Source: Actinoplanes philippinensis (GTDB lineage Bacteria > Actinomycetota > Actinomycetes > Mycobacteriales > Micromonosporaceae). From it: 64,000 bases of DNA. The position numbers and the translations under genes were made by a program. The stretch covers positions 62,001 to 126,000 of the forward strand of contig NZ_FONV01000012.1 of the NCBI RefSeq assembly GCF_900113015.1, written 5' to 3'. Positions 54,013 through 60,973 of the stretch are shown in pieces (position 1 is the stretch's first letter; every line of letters begins with the position of its first letter). A model generated the notes under the pieces. The model worked only from the letters and a program-made list of their open reading frames with translations, was not told the origin of the DNA and did not search any database.

Positions 54013-54459
54013 GTGAGCGGCGAACGGGAACGAGGCGTCGTGCTGTACGGGCTGACCGCGCTGATCCTGACCGTCGGCGTCGGGTGGTGGTGGCGTGCCG
54101 CACCGCGTCAGGCGCCCGCCGACCGGCTGGCCGACTGGCGGCACAGCGCCGAGCAGTTGCTGCCCGACACCGGTGACCAGGAGCTGGCCGACACGCTTGC
54201 CCTGGACGGCGAGGGCGGCCACGAGGAGGTCGTCGACGTCGAGGAGGGCGCCTTCCGGATCGCGGTCGTCTGCGCGGGAGCCGACGGCAGCCGGGTCCGG
54301 GTCGGCATCGGCGAGTCCGGTCGTGGCCTGCGATGCTCCGGTTCCCGGACCCCGGAGATCTTCTCGGTCGGCCTCTCCACCCGGCTGCGCCTGCAGGTAG
54401 CCGTCGAGTCCCCGGGCCCGGTCGTCTTCCGCTACGCCCTACAACGCTCCCCGGCCTGA
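54013..54459 (+). CDS. small single-pass membrane protein
   Basis: A 148-residue protein of unknown family. One membrane segment (about residues 8-26, ending W-W-W-R) is followed by a helical stretch with several acidic residues (about 36-75) and a beta-rich C-terminal domain with two Cys. The GTG at 54013 is two bases after the polyketide synthase stop, so it may be the last gene of that operon. A link to the biosynthetic pathway is only positional. Confidence 0.65.
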   Translation: MSGERERGVVLYGLTALILTVGVGWWWRAAPRQAPADRLADWRHSAEQLLPDTGDQELADTLALDGEGGHEEVVDVEEGAFRIAVVCAGADGSRVRVGIGESGRGLRCSGSRTPEIFSVGLSTRLRLQVAVESPGPVVFRYALQRSPA

Positions 54460-54646
54460 GTCGGTCTTCCCGCCCGGCCTGAACCCGCCTTCCCGTCCCG
54501 CCCGAACCAGCCTTCCCGGCCCGGCCTGAACCAGCTCTCCCGCCCCGCCCGAACCAGCCTTCCCGGCCCGGCCTGAACCAGCCTTCCCGGCCCGGCCTGA
54601 ACCAGCCCTCCCGGCCCGGCCTGAACCAGCCCTCCCGGCCCGGCCG
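54457..54646. repeat. 24-bp tandem repeat array, about eight copies
   Basis: The unit gaaccagccttcccggcccg plus gcct recurs at 54481, 54504, 54528, 54551, 54575, 54599 and 54623, with spacing of 24 or 23 bases, and a degenerate first copy from 54457. Changing unit length makes it non-coding. It lies in a convergent intergenic region. The rest of that gap, 54647-54860, holds nothing recognisable. Confidence 0.9.
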
Positions 54647-54860
54647 GCCCTGCGCCTCCCGCGGCCGGTCTCGCTACTGCCTTTCCCGCCCGTCCGTTCG
54701 GCGCGGCCGTGTGTTCGCCGGCCGGATGGGACGTCGGTCAGTGGGCAGCAGCCCGGCGCCGCGCTGGGCGCGGGAGTGTCGCCTACGTCGCTTCGTAGCT
54801 TGGGGAGGGGTGGTTGCGGTGGGGTTGTGGCCAGGTCGTACCGAAAAAGGGGTTTGGTCT

Positions 54861-55634
54861 TTATAGGCGGAGCAGATCGGGACGGAACACCTCTACGGAC
54901 GAGGTGCGCGGGCTGATCCGGATGATCTTCTCGTGGCCGTCCTTGAGAATTACAGCGGCGGTGCCGTCCGGTAGGCCCAGATGCAAATCATCACGGAGCG
55001 TGTCGGTCCGGTCCTGCAGGAAGATGACGCCTTTCCCGTCCGCGGCCGGGGTGCGCGACGTCGGGAGCGTGCCCGGAGCGGTGGCGGGCGCCGACCGCCG
55101 GGCCGTGGAGATGGCCAGAACCGCGACGTTCGGCGGGGCGGCCGCGACCGTGTCGGCGAGCAGTTTCGCGCAGTCGCACCCATCGACGAGCAGCAGCACG
55201 GCCGGCCGGCCGGCGATCGAGACGCCCTTGCCGTCGGCGCCGATCAGCTCCAAGGCGGGCACCTCGGTGGGGTGGGACTCGGGGGTGCCGGAGGTCCGCT
55301 GAGAGGCCGGCTGCCGGGGCGGGCCGGGCCATGCCGAGGCGAAGAGGCTGGCCACCGTGACCAGGATCGCCATCGAGACGATCAGAGCCGGAGTACGCAC
55401 GAACAGGCCGGTCGCCTTGCGCAGACGACGGACCGCGGGCCTGCGCACGAAGCGCTGCCACCCGGTGAGCGGCGGGCCGGTGTGCAGCTCGGCGCGCACC
55501 GCCTCGACCTCGTCGGCAAGCTCGGAGAGATCGTCGGGGATGACGATGACCCCCCACTCCTCGGGGAAGTCCGGGAGGTCGTCGGGGGGCCCGCCCCCGG
55601 GCGGCCTGCCGCCGTTGTCGCTCGCGCCAGCCAT
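54861..55634 (-). CDS. single-pass membrane protein with thioredoxin-like extracytoplasmic domain
   Basis: A 257-residue protein. The cytoplasmic N-terminus is Pro/Gly-rich then acidic (residues 1-75), a membrane segment spans about 82-104, and the extracytoplasmic part looks thioredoxin-like: V-L-L-L-V-D-G-C-D-C-A-K has a C-x-C in the place of the usual C-x-x-C. It may be a redox or scaffold protein; no close family is recognised. The ATG at 55634 follows GGGGGAGGTGAG. It is divergent from carD. Confidence 0.75.
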   Translation of the reverse strand: MAGASDNGGRPPGGGPPDDLPDFPEEWGVIVIPDDLSELADEVEAVRAELHTGPPLTGWQRFVRRPAVRRLRKATGLFVRTPALIVSMAILVTVASLFASAWPGPPRQPASQRTSGTPESHPTEVPALELIGADGKGVSIAGRPAVLLLVDGCDCAKLLADTVAAAPPNVAVLAISTARRSAPATAPGTLPTSRTPAADGKGVIFLQDRTDTLRDDLHLGLPDGTAAVILKDGHEKIIRISPRTSSVEVFRPDLLRL

Positions 55635-55983
55635 GACTCACCTCCCCCCTGGCCGACCAGATCTTGCTTCGGTCGGGGAACTTCCGTCCAGCCTCCCGCA
55701 CGGCGGCCCGCATCGCCAGTGCTGCACTGATGCGGACCTTAGCGATAAGCTTGATCTGACAAAGCCATCAGGTCCGGAATTCCCGACTTGATAGGTGCGG
55801 GCTCGTTGGCGGGAGCCGTGACAGTAATGTCACTTTGAGTTACTTAGGCAGCTTCCGGCTTCGCTGTCAAGCGGTAGAAAGCCCCATCACAGGGCCTCTG
55901 AGCTGCACTAACAGTGACCGTCAGGGCGAGACACGGCCGCGTGAGCGTGTTACCCTAGACACAGCGAAAGGGGTTTCGAACCT
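55635..55983. promoter_or_regulatory. divergent promoter region upstream of carD
   Basis: This 349-base region is notably A/T-richer than its surroundings. It contains GTGACA-GTAA-TGTCAC, an inverted repeat with 6-bp arms at 55818-55833, and a TACCCT -10-like element at 55951-55956 before the carD ATG, itself inside a GTGT ... ACAC repeat. A clear -35 could not be assigned. No ORF is seen. Confidence 0.45.
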
Positions 55984-56469
55984 ATGGTTTTCAGTGTCGG
56001 CGAGACCGTTGTTTACCCCCACCACGGGGCCGCACTCATCGAGGCAATCGAGACTAGGGTCATCAAGGGCGTTGAAAGGCAGTATCTCGTTCTGCGTGTC
56101 GCCCAGGGCGATCTGACTGTTCGGGTGCCCGCTGAGAACGCCGAGGAAGTCGGCGTGCGCGAAGTGGTTGGCGAGGAAGGCCTGGGCAAGGTCTTCGACG
56201 TCCTCCGCGCTCCGCACACCGAGGAGCCGACCAACTGGTCGCGGCGCTACAAGGCCAACCTGGAGAAGCTCGCTTCGGGTAACCCGCTCAAGGTCGCGGA
56301 AGTTGTTCGTGACCTTTGGCGTCGTGAGCGTGAGCGTGGCCTGTCGGCGGGTGAGAAGCGGATGCTCGCCAAGGCTCGTGACATTCTGGTCGGTGAGGTG
56401 GCCCTCGCTGAGAAGAGCACCAAGGATGAGGCCGAGGTCCTGCTCGACAAGGTCCTCACCGAGGCCTGA
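55984..56469 (+). CDS. carD: CarD-family RNA polymerase-binding regulator
   Basis: Binds the RNA polymerase beta subunit and stabilises open complexes, chiefly at rRNA and other housekeeping promoters. The N-terminal RNAP-interaction domain starts [17 protein letters not shown]. The C-terminal helical domain has the conserved Trp near residue 86 (T-N-W-S-R-R-Y-K) that wedges into the bubble. It is 161 aa, nearly identical in length to the mycobacterial protein. Followed by ispD and ispF as usual in actinobacteria. Confidence 0.95.
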   Translation: MVFSVGETVVYPHHGAALIEAIETRVIKGVERQYLVLRVAQGDLTVRVPAENAEEVGVREVVGEEGLGKVFDVLRAPHTEEPTNWSRRYKANLEKLASGNPLKVAEVVRDLWRRERERGLSAGEKRMLAKARDILVGEVALAEKSTKDEAEVLLDKVLTEA

Positions 56470-56495
56470 TCCGATCGACGCCATCCCTCTTCACT

Positions 56496-57233
56496 GTGTC
56501 TGACTCACATGGTGTGTCCGGCGACAACGACGGCGACGTGACCGCGCAGCTCAATGCTCGCGGTGACGTCGCCGTCGTCGTTCCCGCCGCGGGCGCCGGG
56601 GTGCGCCTCGGCCCCGGCGCGCCCAAAGCTCTGCGCCTGCTCGACGGCGAGCCGCTCCTCGTGCACGCCATCCGGCGGACGGCCTCCGCACCCTCGGTCC
56701 GCATGATCGTGGTGGCGGCGCCGCCGGCCGACGTCGACGCCGTGCACGCCCTGCTCAGCCCGGTCGCGCCGGTCGTCGTCGTGGCCGGTGGCGCCGAGCG
56801 GCAGGACTCCGTCGCCGCCGCCCTCGCCGTCGTTCCCGATGACATCGGCATCGTGCTCGTGCACGACGCGGCCCGCTGCCTGGCGCCCGCCGATCTCTTC
56901 GAGCGTGTCGCCGCGGCGGTGCGCGAGGGGGCCGACGCGGTCATCCCGGCGCTGCCCGTGGTCGACACGATCAAGGAGGTCAGTGCGGACGGCACAGTCC
57001 TCGGGACGGTCGACCGTTCGGTGCTGCGCGCTGTGCAGACACCGCAGGGTTTTCGGGCGCCGGTGCTGCGCGCGGCCCACGCGGCGGCCGCCGACCTGCA
57101 CACCGACGATGCGGGCGCGGTGGAGAAACTCGGGCGGTCAGTTGTCTGCGTCCCGGGGTCCGACTTCGCCCTGAAGATCACGCGCCCGCTGGATCTGGCC
57201 GTCGCCACCCACCTGCTCACCCTGTCGTCCTAG
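56496..57233 (+). CDS. ispD: 2-C-methyl-D-erythritol 4-phosphate cytidylyltransferase
   Basis: Third enzyme of the MEP isoprenoid pathway. The CTP-binding signature P-A-A-G-A-G-V-R-L-G-P-G-A-P-K is at about residues 30-44. V-H-D-A-A-R and the E/D-rich C-terminal K-I-T-R-P-L-D-L are also present. It is 245 aa, with about 25 poorly conserved N-terminal residues from the GTG at 56496; a start nearer residue 20 is possible. The pathway partner ispF follows after a repeat-rich gap. Confidence 0.93.
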   Translation: MSDSHGVSGDNDGDVTAQLNARGDVAVVVPAAGAGVRLGPGAPKALRLLDGEPLLVHAIRRTASAPSVRMIVVAAPPADVDAVHALLSPVAPVVVVAGGAERQDSVAAALAVVPDDIGIVLVHDAARCLAPADLFERVAAAVREGADAVIPALPVVDTIKEVSADGTVLGTVDRSVLRAVQTPQGFRAPVLRAAHAAAADLHTDDAGAVEKLGRSVVCVPGSDFALKITRPLDLAVATHLLTLSS

Positions 57234-57591
57234 CCGTCGCCCCACCCGCGATGGCTGCGCTCCCGCGGCTTGCGGTGATCATGGCTTGCCGGCTTGCGGC
57301 GGTGTTCTCCTTGCCCTTCTTCCCTGCCCTTTTGTCTTGCTCTTTCCCTTTCTCTTGCCCGCCGTCTCGCCGTCATCCCACTCGCGACTGTTGTGGTCTT
57401 CCGCCTTGCGGTGATCGTGGCTTGCCGACTTGCGGTGGCGTCCTGATCGCCGCCTCGCCGCCTCGCTGCTCGCTGTCCCGCCGCCTCGCTGCTCGCTGTC
57501 CCGCTGGCTCACGGCCTGCGGTGATCTTGGGTTGTCCGCTGCCCGACGCGGTGGGGAGGCGGGCAAGATCGGAACGTTTAAGGTGGTGGGC
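57234..57591. other. repeat-rich, T/C-rich noncoding gap between ispD and ispF
   Basis: A 36-base element (cttgcggtgatc, then tggcttgccg, then cttgcgg) occurs near 57269-57302 and 57405-57438, with a decayed third copy near 57516-57540. A 23-base unit (ccgcctcgctgctcgctgtc plus ccg) is tandemly repeated at 57458-57480 and 57481-57503. Between them lies a T/C-rich stretch (57310-57360). A 114-codon open frame through it has no coding character. Confidence 0.6.
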
Positions 57592-58068
57592 GTGATTGTT
57601 CCGCGGGTGGGGATCGGCACCGACGTTCATGCCTTCGATGCGGAGCGGCCCTGCTGGGTGGCCGGTCTGTACTGGCCCGGTGAGCCCGGACTGGCCGGGC
57701 ACTCCGACGCTGACGTGGCCGCCCATGCCGCCTGTGACGCGCTGCTCTCCGCCGCCGGGCTCGGTGATCTCGGCAGCAACTTCGGGACCAGCCGGCCGGA
57801 GTGGGCCGGAGCGGCCGGCATCACCCTTCTCGCCGAGACCGCGCGACGGGTCCGGGCGGCGGGGTTCGAGATCGGGAACGTGTCGATCCAGGTGATCGGC
57901 AACCGGCCGAAGATCGGCAAGCGCCGTGCCGAGGCGGAGCGGGTGCTATCCGAGGCGGTCGGGGCGCCGGTCACGGTCGCCGGGACCACCACGGACGGGC
58001 TCGGGCTAACCGGGCGTGGCGAAGGACTCGCCGGCACCGCGGTGGCGATCGTCTACGCGGCGGGGTGA
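57592..58068 (+). CDS. ispF: 2-C-methyl-D-erythritol 2,4-cyclodiphosphate synthase
   Basis: Fifth enzyme of the MEP pathway, forming the cyclic diphosphate in a trimer. The metal site D-V-H is in G-I-G-T-D-V-H-A-F (residues 7-15), and the second His is in L-A-G-H-S-D-A-D. It is 158 aa. The GTG at 57592 gives the standard N-terminus and follows an AGGTGG-type site. Confidence 0.94.
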   Translation: MIVPRVGIGTDVHAFDAERPCWVAGLYWPGEPGLAGHSDADVAAHAACDALLSAAGLGDLGSNFGTSRPEWAGAAGITLLAETARRVRAAGFEIGNVSIQVIGNRPKIGKRRAEAERVLSEAVGAPVTVAGTTTDGLGLTGRGEGLAGTAVAIVYAAG

Positions 58069-58101
58069 CTGGGCACGCCATCGATGGTGGGCGCCTATGC
58101 G

Positions 58102-58220
58102 GCGGGGGATCGGACTGCTGCCGATGGGGGCGTCCACATGGCGGGGGATCGGACTGCTGCTGATGGGGGGCGTCCACATGGCGGGGGATCGGACTGCTGC
58201 CGACGGGGAGCGTCAACGCG
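58102..58220. repeat. 40-bp tandem repeat, three copies
   Basis: A unit beginning gcgggggatcggactgctgc fills 58102-58140, 58141-58180 and 58181-58220 (39, 40 and 40 bases), with a partial copy just before it. A change of unit length by one base breaks any reading frame. It occupies most of the 228-base gap between ispF and the next gene. Confidence 0.9.
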
Positions 58221-58296
58221 GCGAGCGGATGCGGTGGCGGTGTGGTGGTGAGGGTCACGAGGAGTAGGAACTGCCGCATCGGGCATGATCACTGCC

Positions 58297-58683
58297 ATGA
58301 CCGTCCCGCTGCCCGGAGCCGCCCGGACGCTGATCGACAATCCGACGTATGCGGTGTTGACCACGATCAACGAGGACGGCAGCCCGCAATCGACCGTGAT
58401 CTGGGTCAAGCGCGACGGTGACGACGTCCTCTTCTCGACGACACGGGACCGGATCAAAACCCGCAACATGGAACGTGACCCGCGTGTGTCGATCTGCGCG
58501 TTCGACCCGGCGCAGCCTTACGCGTACATCTCGGTTGAAGGGATTGTCGGTCTTGCCGACGACGACGGTGACCTGATCGGCGAGCTCAGCTACAAATATG
58601 CCAACGAGCCGTGGAGCGCTGACGCGCCCGGCACCGTGCGGTTGGTGTGCCGGGTCACCCCGACTCGGGTGATTTCCAGGTAG
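58297..58683 (+). CDS. PPOX-class (F420/FMN-binding split-barrel) oxidoreductase
   Basis: A 128-residue split-barrel protein of the pyridoxamine-5'-phosphate-oxidase-like superfamily. The opening N-P-T-Y-A-V-L-T-T-I-N-E-D-G-S-P-Q-S-T-V-I-W and the later T-R-D-R-I-K-T-R-N-M are typical of F420-dependent or FMN-dependent actinobacterial members. The cofactor and substrate are unproven. The ATG at 58297 matches the family start; an ATG at 58285 adds four residues. It ends 18 bases before the TPR gene. Confidence 0.85.
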   Translation: MTVPLPGAARTLIDNPTYAVLTTINEDGSPQSTVIWVKRDGDDVLFSTTRDRIKTRNMERDPRVSICAFDPAQPYAYISVEGIVGLADDDGDLIGELSYKYANEPWSADAPGTVRLVCRVTPTRVISR

Positions 58684-58701
58684 ACGGCCTACGCTCGGCA
58701 C

Positions 58702-59811
58702 GTGCCCGCCCCCTTGGAGCCCGACACCACCCCGGAGGAGTACCGCCAGCGTGCCCTCCTCCTCGCTGATCTCGGCCGTTACGACGAGGCAGCCGATGAG
58801 ATCGCGGCCGGTCTGACCGCCGAGCCGCAGGAGGTCAGCCTCCTGGCGACGCTCGCCCGCATCCACCTCATCGCCGAGCAGCCCGCCGAGGCCCTCGCCG
58901 CCGCGGACCGGGCGGCCACCGTCGACCCGCGGGCGCTGTCCGCCCTCGTGGTCCGGGCGATGGCGCTCACCGACAGCCGCCGCTACGCCGACGCCGCTCG
59001 GATCGCCGCCGAGATCCTGCGTGACTGGCCCGACGATGCGTATGCGCAGCGTACCGGCGCGGCGCTGCTCAGCGAGTCGCGTAACGGGCAGGAGGCGCTG
59101 AACGCCGCCTGGAACGGCGTCCGGGTCGCACCTGCCGAAGCCGAGGCACACCTGGTCCTGGCCGTCGTCGCCGCCCGGTTGCGGCTGTTCGACCTGGCCC
59201 AGCGGGCGTACGGCGAGGCCCTCGACCTGGACGCGACGATCGGTGACGCCGGGCGGGAGACCGGCATCGTGCGATTCGAGCGGCGACGCTGGGCCCGCGC
59301 CATCGAGGACCTCGCCGATGAGGCCTCCCTCAGCGCTCCCCAGGCGCCGCCGCCCGACGCCACGGAGACGCCCGAGTCGCCGGCCACGCCACCGCCGCCG
59401 TCGGTGAGCCTCCCCACCCGGCCGGTTCTCGACATCTCCGAGGAGTCGGCGCAGGCGGTGCGGGAGACCGTGGAGTATGGCGCTGGTGGTGTCGTCGTCG
59501 CCGCCGTCCTGGCCGCCGCCATGACCCTGATCAGCGCCGGGATCTCGCGGGTGTGGGCGGGGCTGATCGGTGCCCTGGTCTTCGGTGCTGTCGTCTTCTG
59601 GTTCCGGAGCCGGCTGCCCGAGCCGGCGGGTGTGGTGCTGCGGCGGCTGCGCGACTCCGACCGGACCCTCGCGGTGGCGGTCCACCTCACCTTCGCGGCG
59701 CCACTGTTCCTGCTGGCGTACGCGATGGTCGGCGGCCCGGTGCCGCTCGTCGCCGGGATGCTGACCGCCGCCGTGGCCGAGATCGTGGTGCTGTTGCACC
59801 GGCATCGCTGA
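58702..59811 (+). CDS. TPR-repeat membrane protein
   Basis: A 369-residue protein. The N-terminal ~200 residues are tetratricopeptide-like helical repeats (Y-R-Q-R-A-L-L-L-A-D-L-G-R-Y-D-E-A is a clear unit). A Pro-rich linker (about 210-245) leads to four membrane segments (about 265-285, 287-305, 325-345 and 347-365). It is a probable scaffold with a cytoplasmic TPR domain. The function is unknown. The GTG at 58702 is used. Confidence 0.8.
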   Translation: MPAPLEPDTTPEEYRQRALLLADLGRYDEAADEIAAGLTAEPQEVSLLATLARIHLIAEQPAEALAAADRAATVDPRALSALVVRAMALTDSRRYADAARIAAEILRDWPDDAYAQRTGAALLSESRNGQEALNAAWNGVRVAPAEAEAHLVLAVVAARLRLFDLAQRAYGEALDLDATIGDAGRETGIVRFERRRWARAIEDLADEASLSAPQAPPPDATETPESPATPPPPSVSLPTRPVLDISEESAQAVRETVEYGAGGVVVAAVLAAAMTLISAGISRVWAGLIGALVFGAVVFWFRSRLPEPAGVVLRRLRDSDRTLAVAVHLTFAAPLFLLAYAMVGGPVPLVAGMLTAAVAEIVVLLHRHR

Positions 59812-59891
59812 CCTGGGTCGTCGGGTTCGTCTCGTCGCGGCCCGCGAGTTCGGGCTGGTGGGGGCGTGATGCTTCGGGTGGGGGCGTCGTG

Positions 59892-59937
59892 TTGACCGGC
59901 CGGGCTGGGAAGTGACATAACGGACTTGGTTGTCCGT
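59892..59937 (+). promoter_or_regulatory. promoter with overlapping inverted repeat
   Basis: TTGACC (59892-59897) and CATAAC (59916-59921) are 18 bases apart. ACGGAC-TTGGTT-GTCCGT (59920-59937) overlaps the end of the -10 and could be an operator or a hairpin at the start of the transcript. The gene at 59967 starts 30 bases downstream. Confidence 0.5.
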
Positions 59938-59966
59938 ATCTCACGGCGTCTATTAGGTTCGGATTC

Positions 59967-60809
59967 GTGTCAACGATGGTGCCTCCGCTCTACGCCGGGC
60001 TGGTCGATGACGCTTCCCTGCTCCCACCCAGCCCGATCGGCCTCGCCGACGCCGTCACCAAACACCGCGAGCACGGGGCCGCGTGGTATCGCGATCTGGT
60101 CGGATCCCTGCTCGTGCCGGCATCGACGGTCGGCATCGAGCAGATGCCCCGGCTCACCGCCGGGCTGATCGGCGACGTGCCGGCGGCCGCGCTGCCCGCC
60201 ACCGTCGAGAAGCTGCGCGCCTCCGGGGTCGTGGTCGAGCACGTCGAAGCAGCCGTCGCCCGGCGTGGCGAGGACCCGCAGCCGGGGGTCGCCACGCTCT
60301 GCGCCTTCGCCGAAACACAGAACGGGCTGCCCCTCTACGCCGAGATCCCGCTCAGCTGGGGCCTGCTCGCCGCCCTCGACTCGGTCGCCGAGGCCCGCGC
60401 CCGGGGGTTGCGGATCGCGCCGAAGTTCCGGGTCGGCGGCCTTGCCGCGGAACTCTTCCCCACCCCCGTCGAACTGGCCGCGGTGATCTGCGCCTGCCGT
60501 GACCGGCAACTGCCGTTCAAACTCGCCGCCGGGCTGCGGCACGCGACCCGGCACACCGATCCGGAGACCGGGTTCACCCATCACGGCTTCCTCAACGTGC
60601 TGGTCGCCACCGTGATCGCCGCCGGTGGGGGTGAGGTCGCCGACGTCGCCGAGGCGCTCGCGGCCACCCATCCTGTCCCGCTATTCGAGCCGGCCCGCGC
60701 ACATCGGGACGGGCCACGGCCGCTCTTCGTCGGATTCGGCGCCGCCAACGTCGTCGAGCCGCTGACCGAGCTGGTCCGTCTCGGCCTGATCAACGGCGGG
60801 TACGAGTAA
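59967..60809 (+). CDS. conserved hypothetical soluble protein
   Basis: A 280-residue cytoplasmic protein that I do not recognise as a named family. It alternates strands and helices like an alpha/beta barrel. Conserved-looking blocks are P-F-K-L-A-A-G-L-R-H-A-T-R (about residues 183-195), H-H-G-F-L-N-V-L (about 205-212) and F-G-A-A-N-V-V-E. The charged K/R/H cluster suggests a phosphate- or sugar-binding enzyme. The GTG at 59967 or the ATG at 59976 may be the start. It has its own promoter-like sequence. Confidence 0.72.
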   Translation: MSTMVPPLYAGLVDDASLLPPSPIGLADAVTKHREHGAAWYRDLVGSLLVPASTVGIEQMPRLTAGLIGDVPAAALPATVEKLRASGVVVEHVEAAVARRGEDPQPGVATLCAFAETQNGLPLYAEIPLSWGLLAALDSVAEARARGLRIAPKFRVGGLAAELFPTPVELAAVICACRDRQLPFKLAAGLRHATRHTDPETGFTHHGFLNVLVATVIAAGGGEVADVAEALAATHPVPLFEPARAHRDGPRPLFVGFGAANVVEPLTELVRLGLINGGYE

Positions 60810-60973
60810 CACGCCCGGCAATTCGGTGATCTTCAGTGGGCTGCTCGGCGGGCCACTCAGGTTCATGACTGGACGGCGGAAAACGCGGGTCGGTCCCGAT
60901 ATGGCCCGGCCCTCCGGGGCCGTCGGCTGCCCGGCGATGAGCCGAGTGGCACTGACCTGGAATACTTTGGGCC

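Noticed and set aside
54457-54646. CRISPR array
   Set aside because: Repeats abut each other without unique spacers, have a 23-24 base period, and no cas genes are nearby.
57251-57595. 114-codon Cys/Pro-rich open frame between ispD and ispF
   Set aside because: It runs through repeats and a T/C-rich tract, overlaps the ispF start, and has no ribosome-binding site or recognisable domain.
58016-58267. Small open frame across the 40-bp repeats
   Set aside because: Unit length is not a multiple of three, so each repeat is read in a different frame; no ribosome-binding site.
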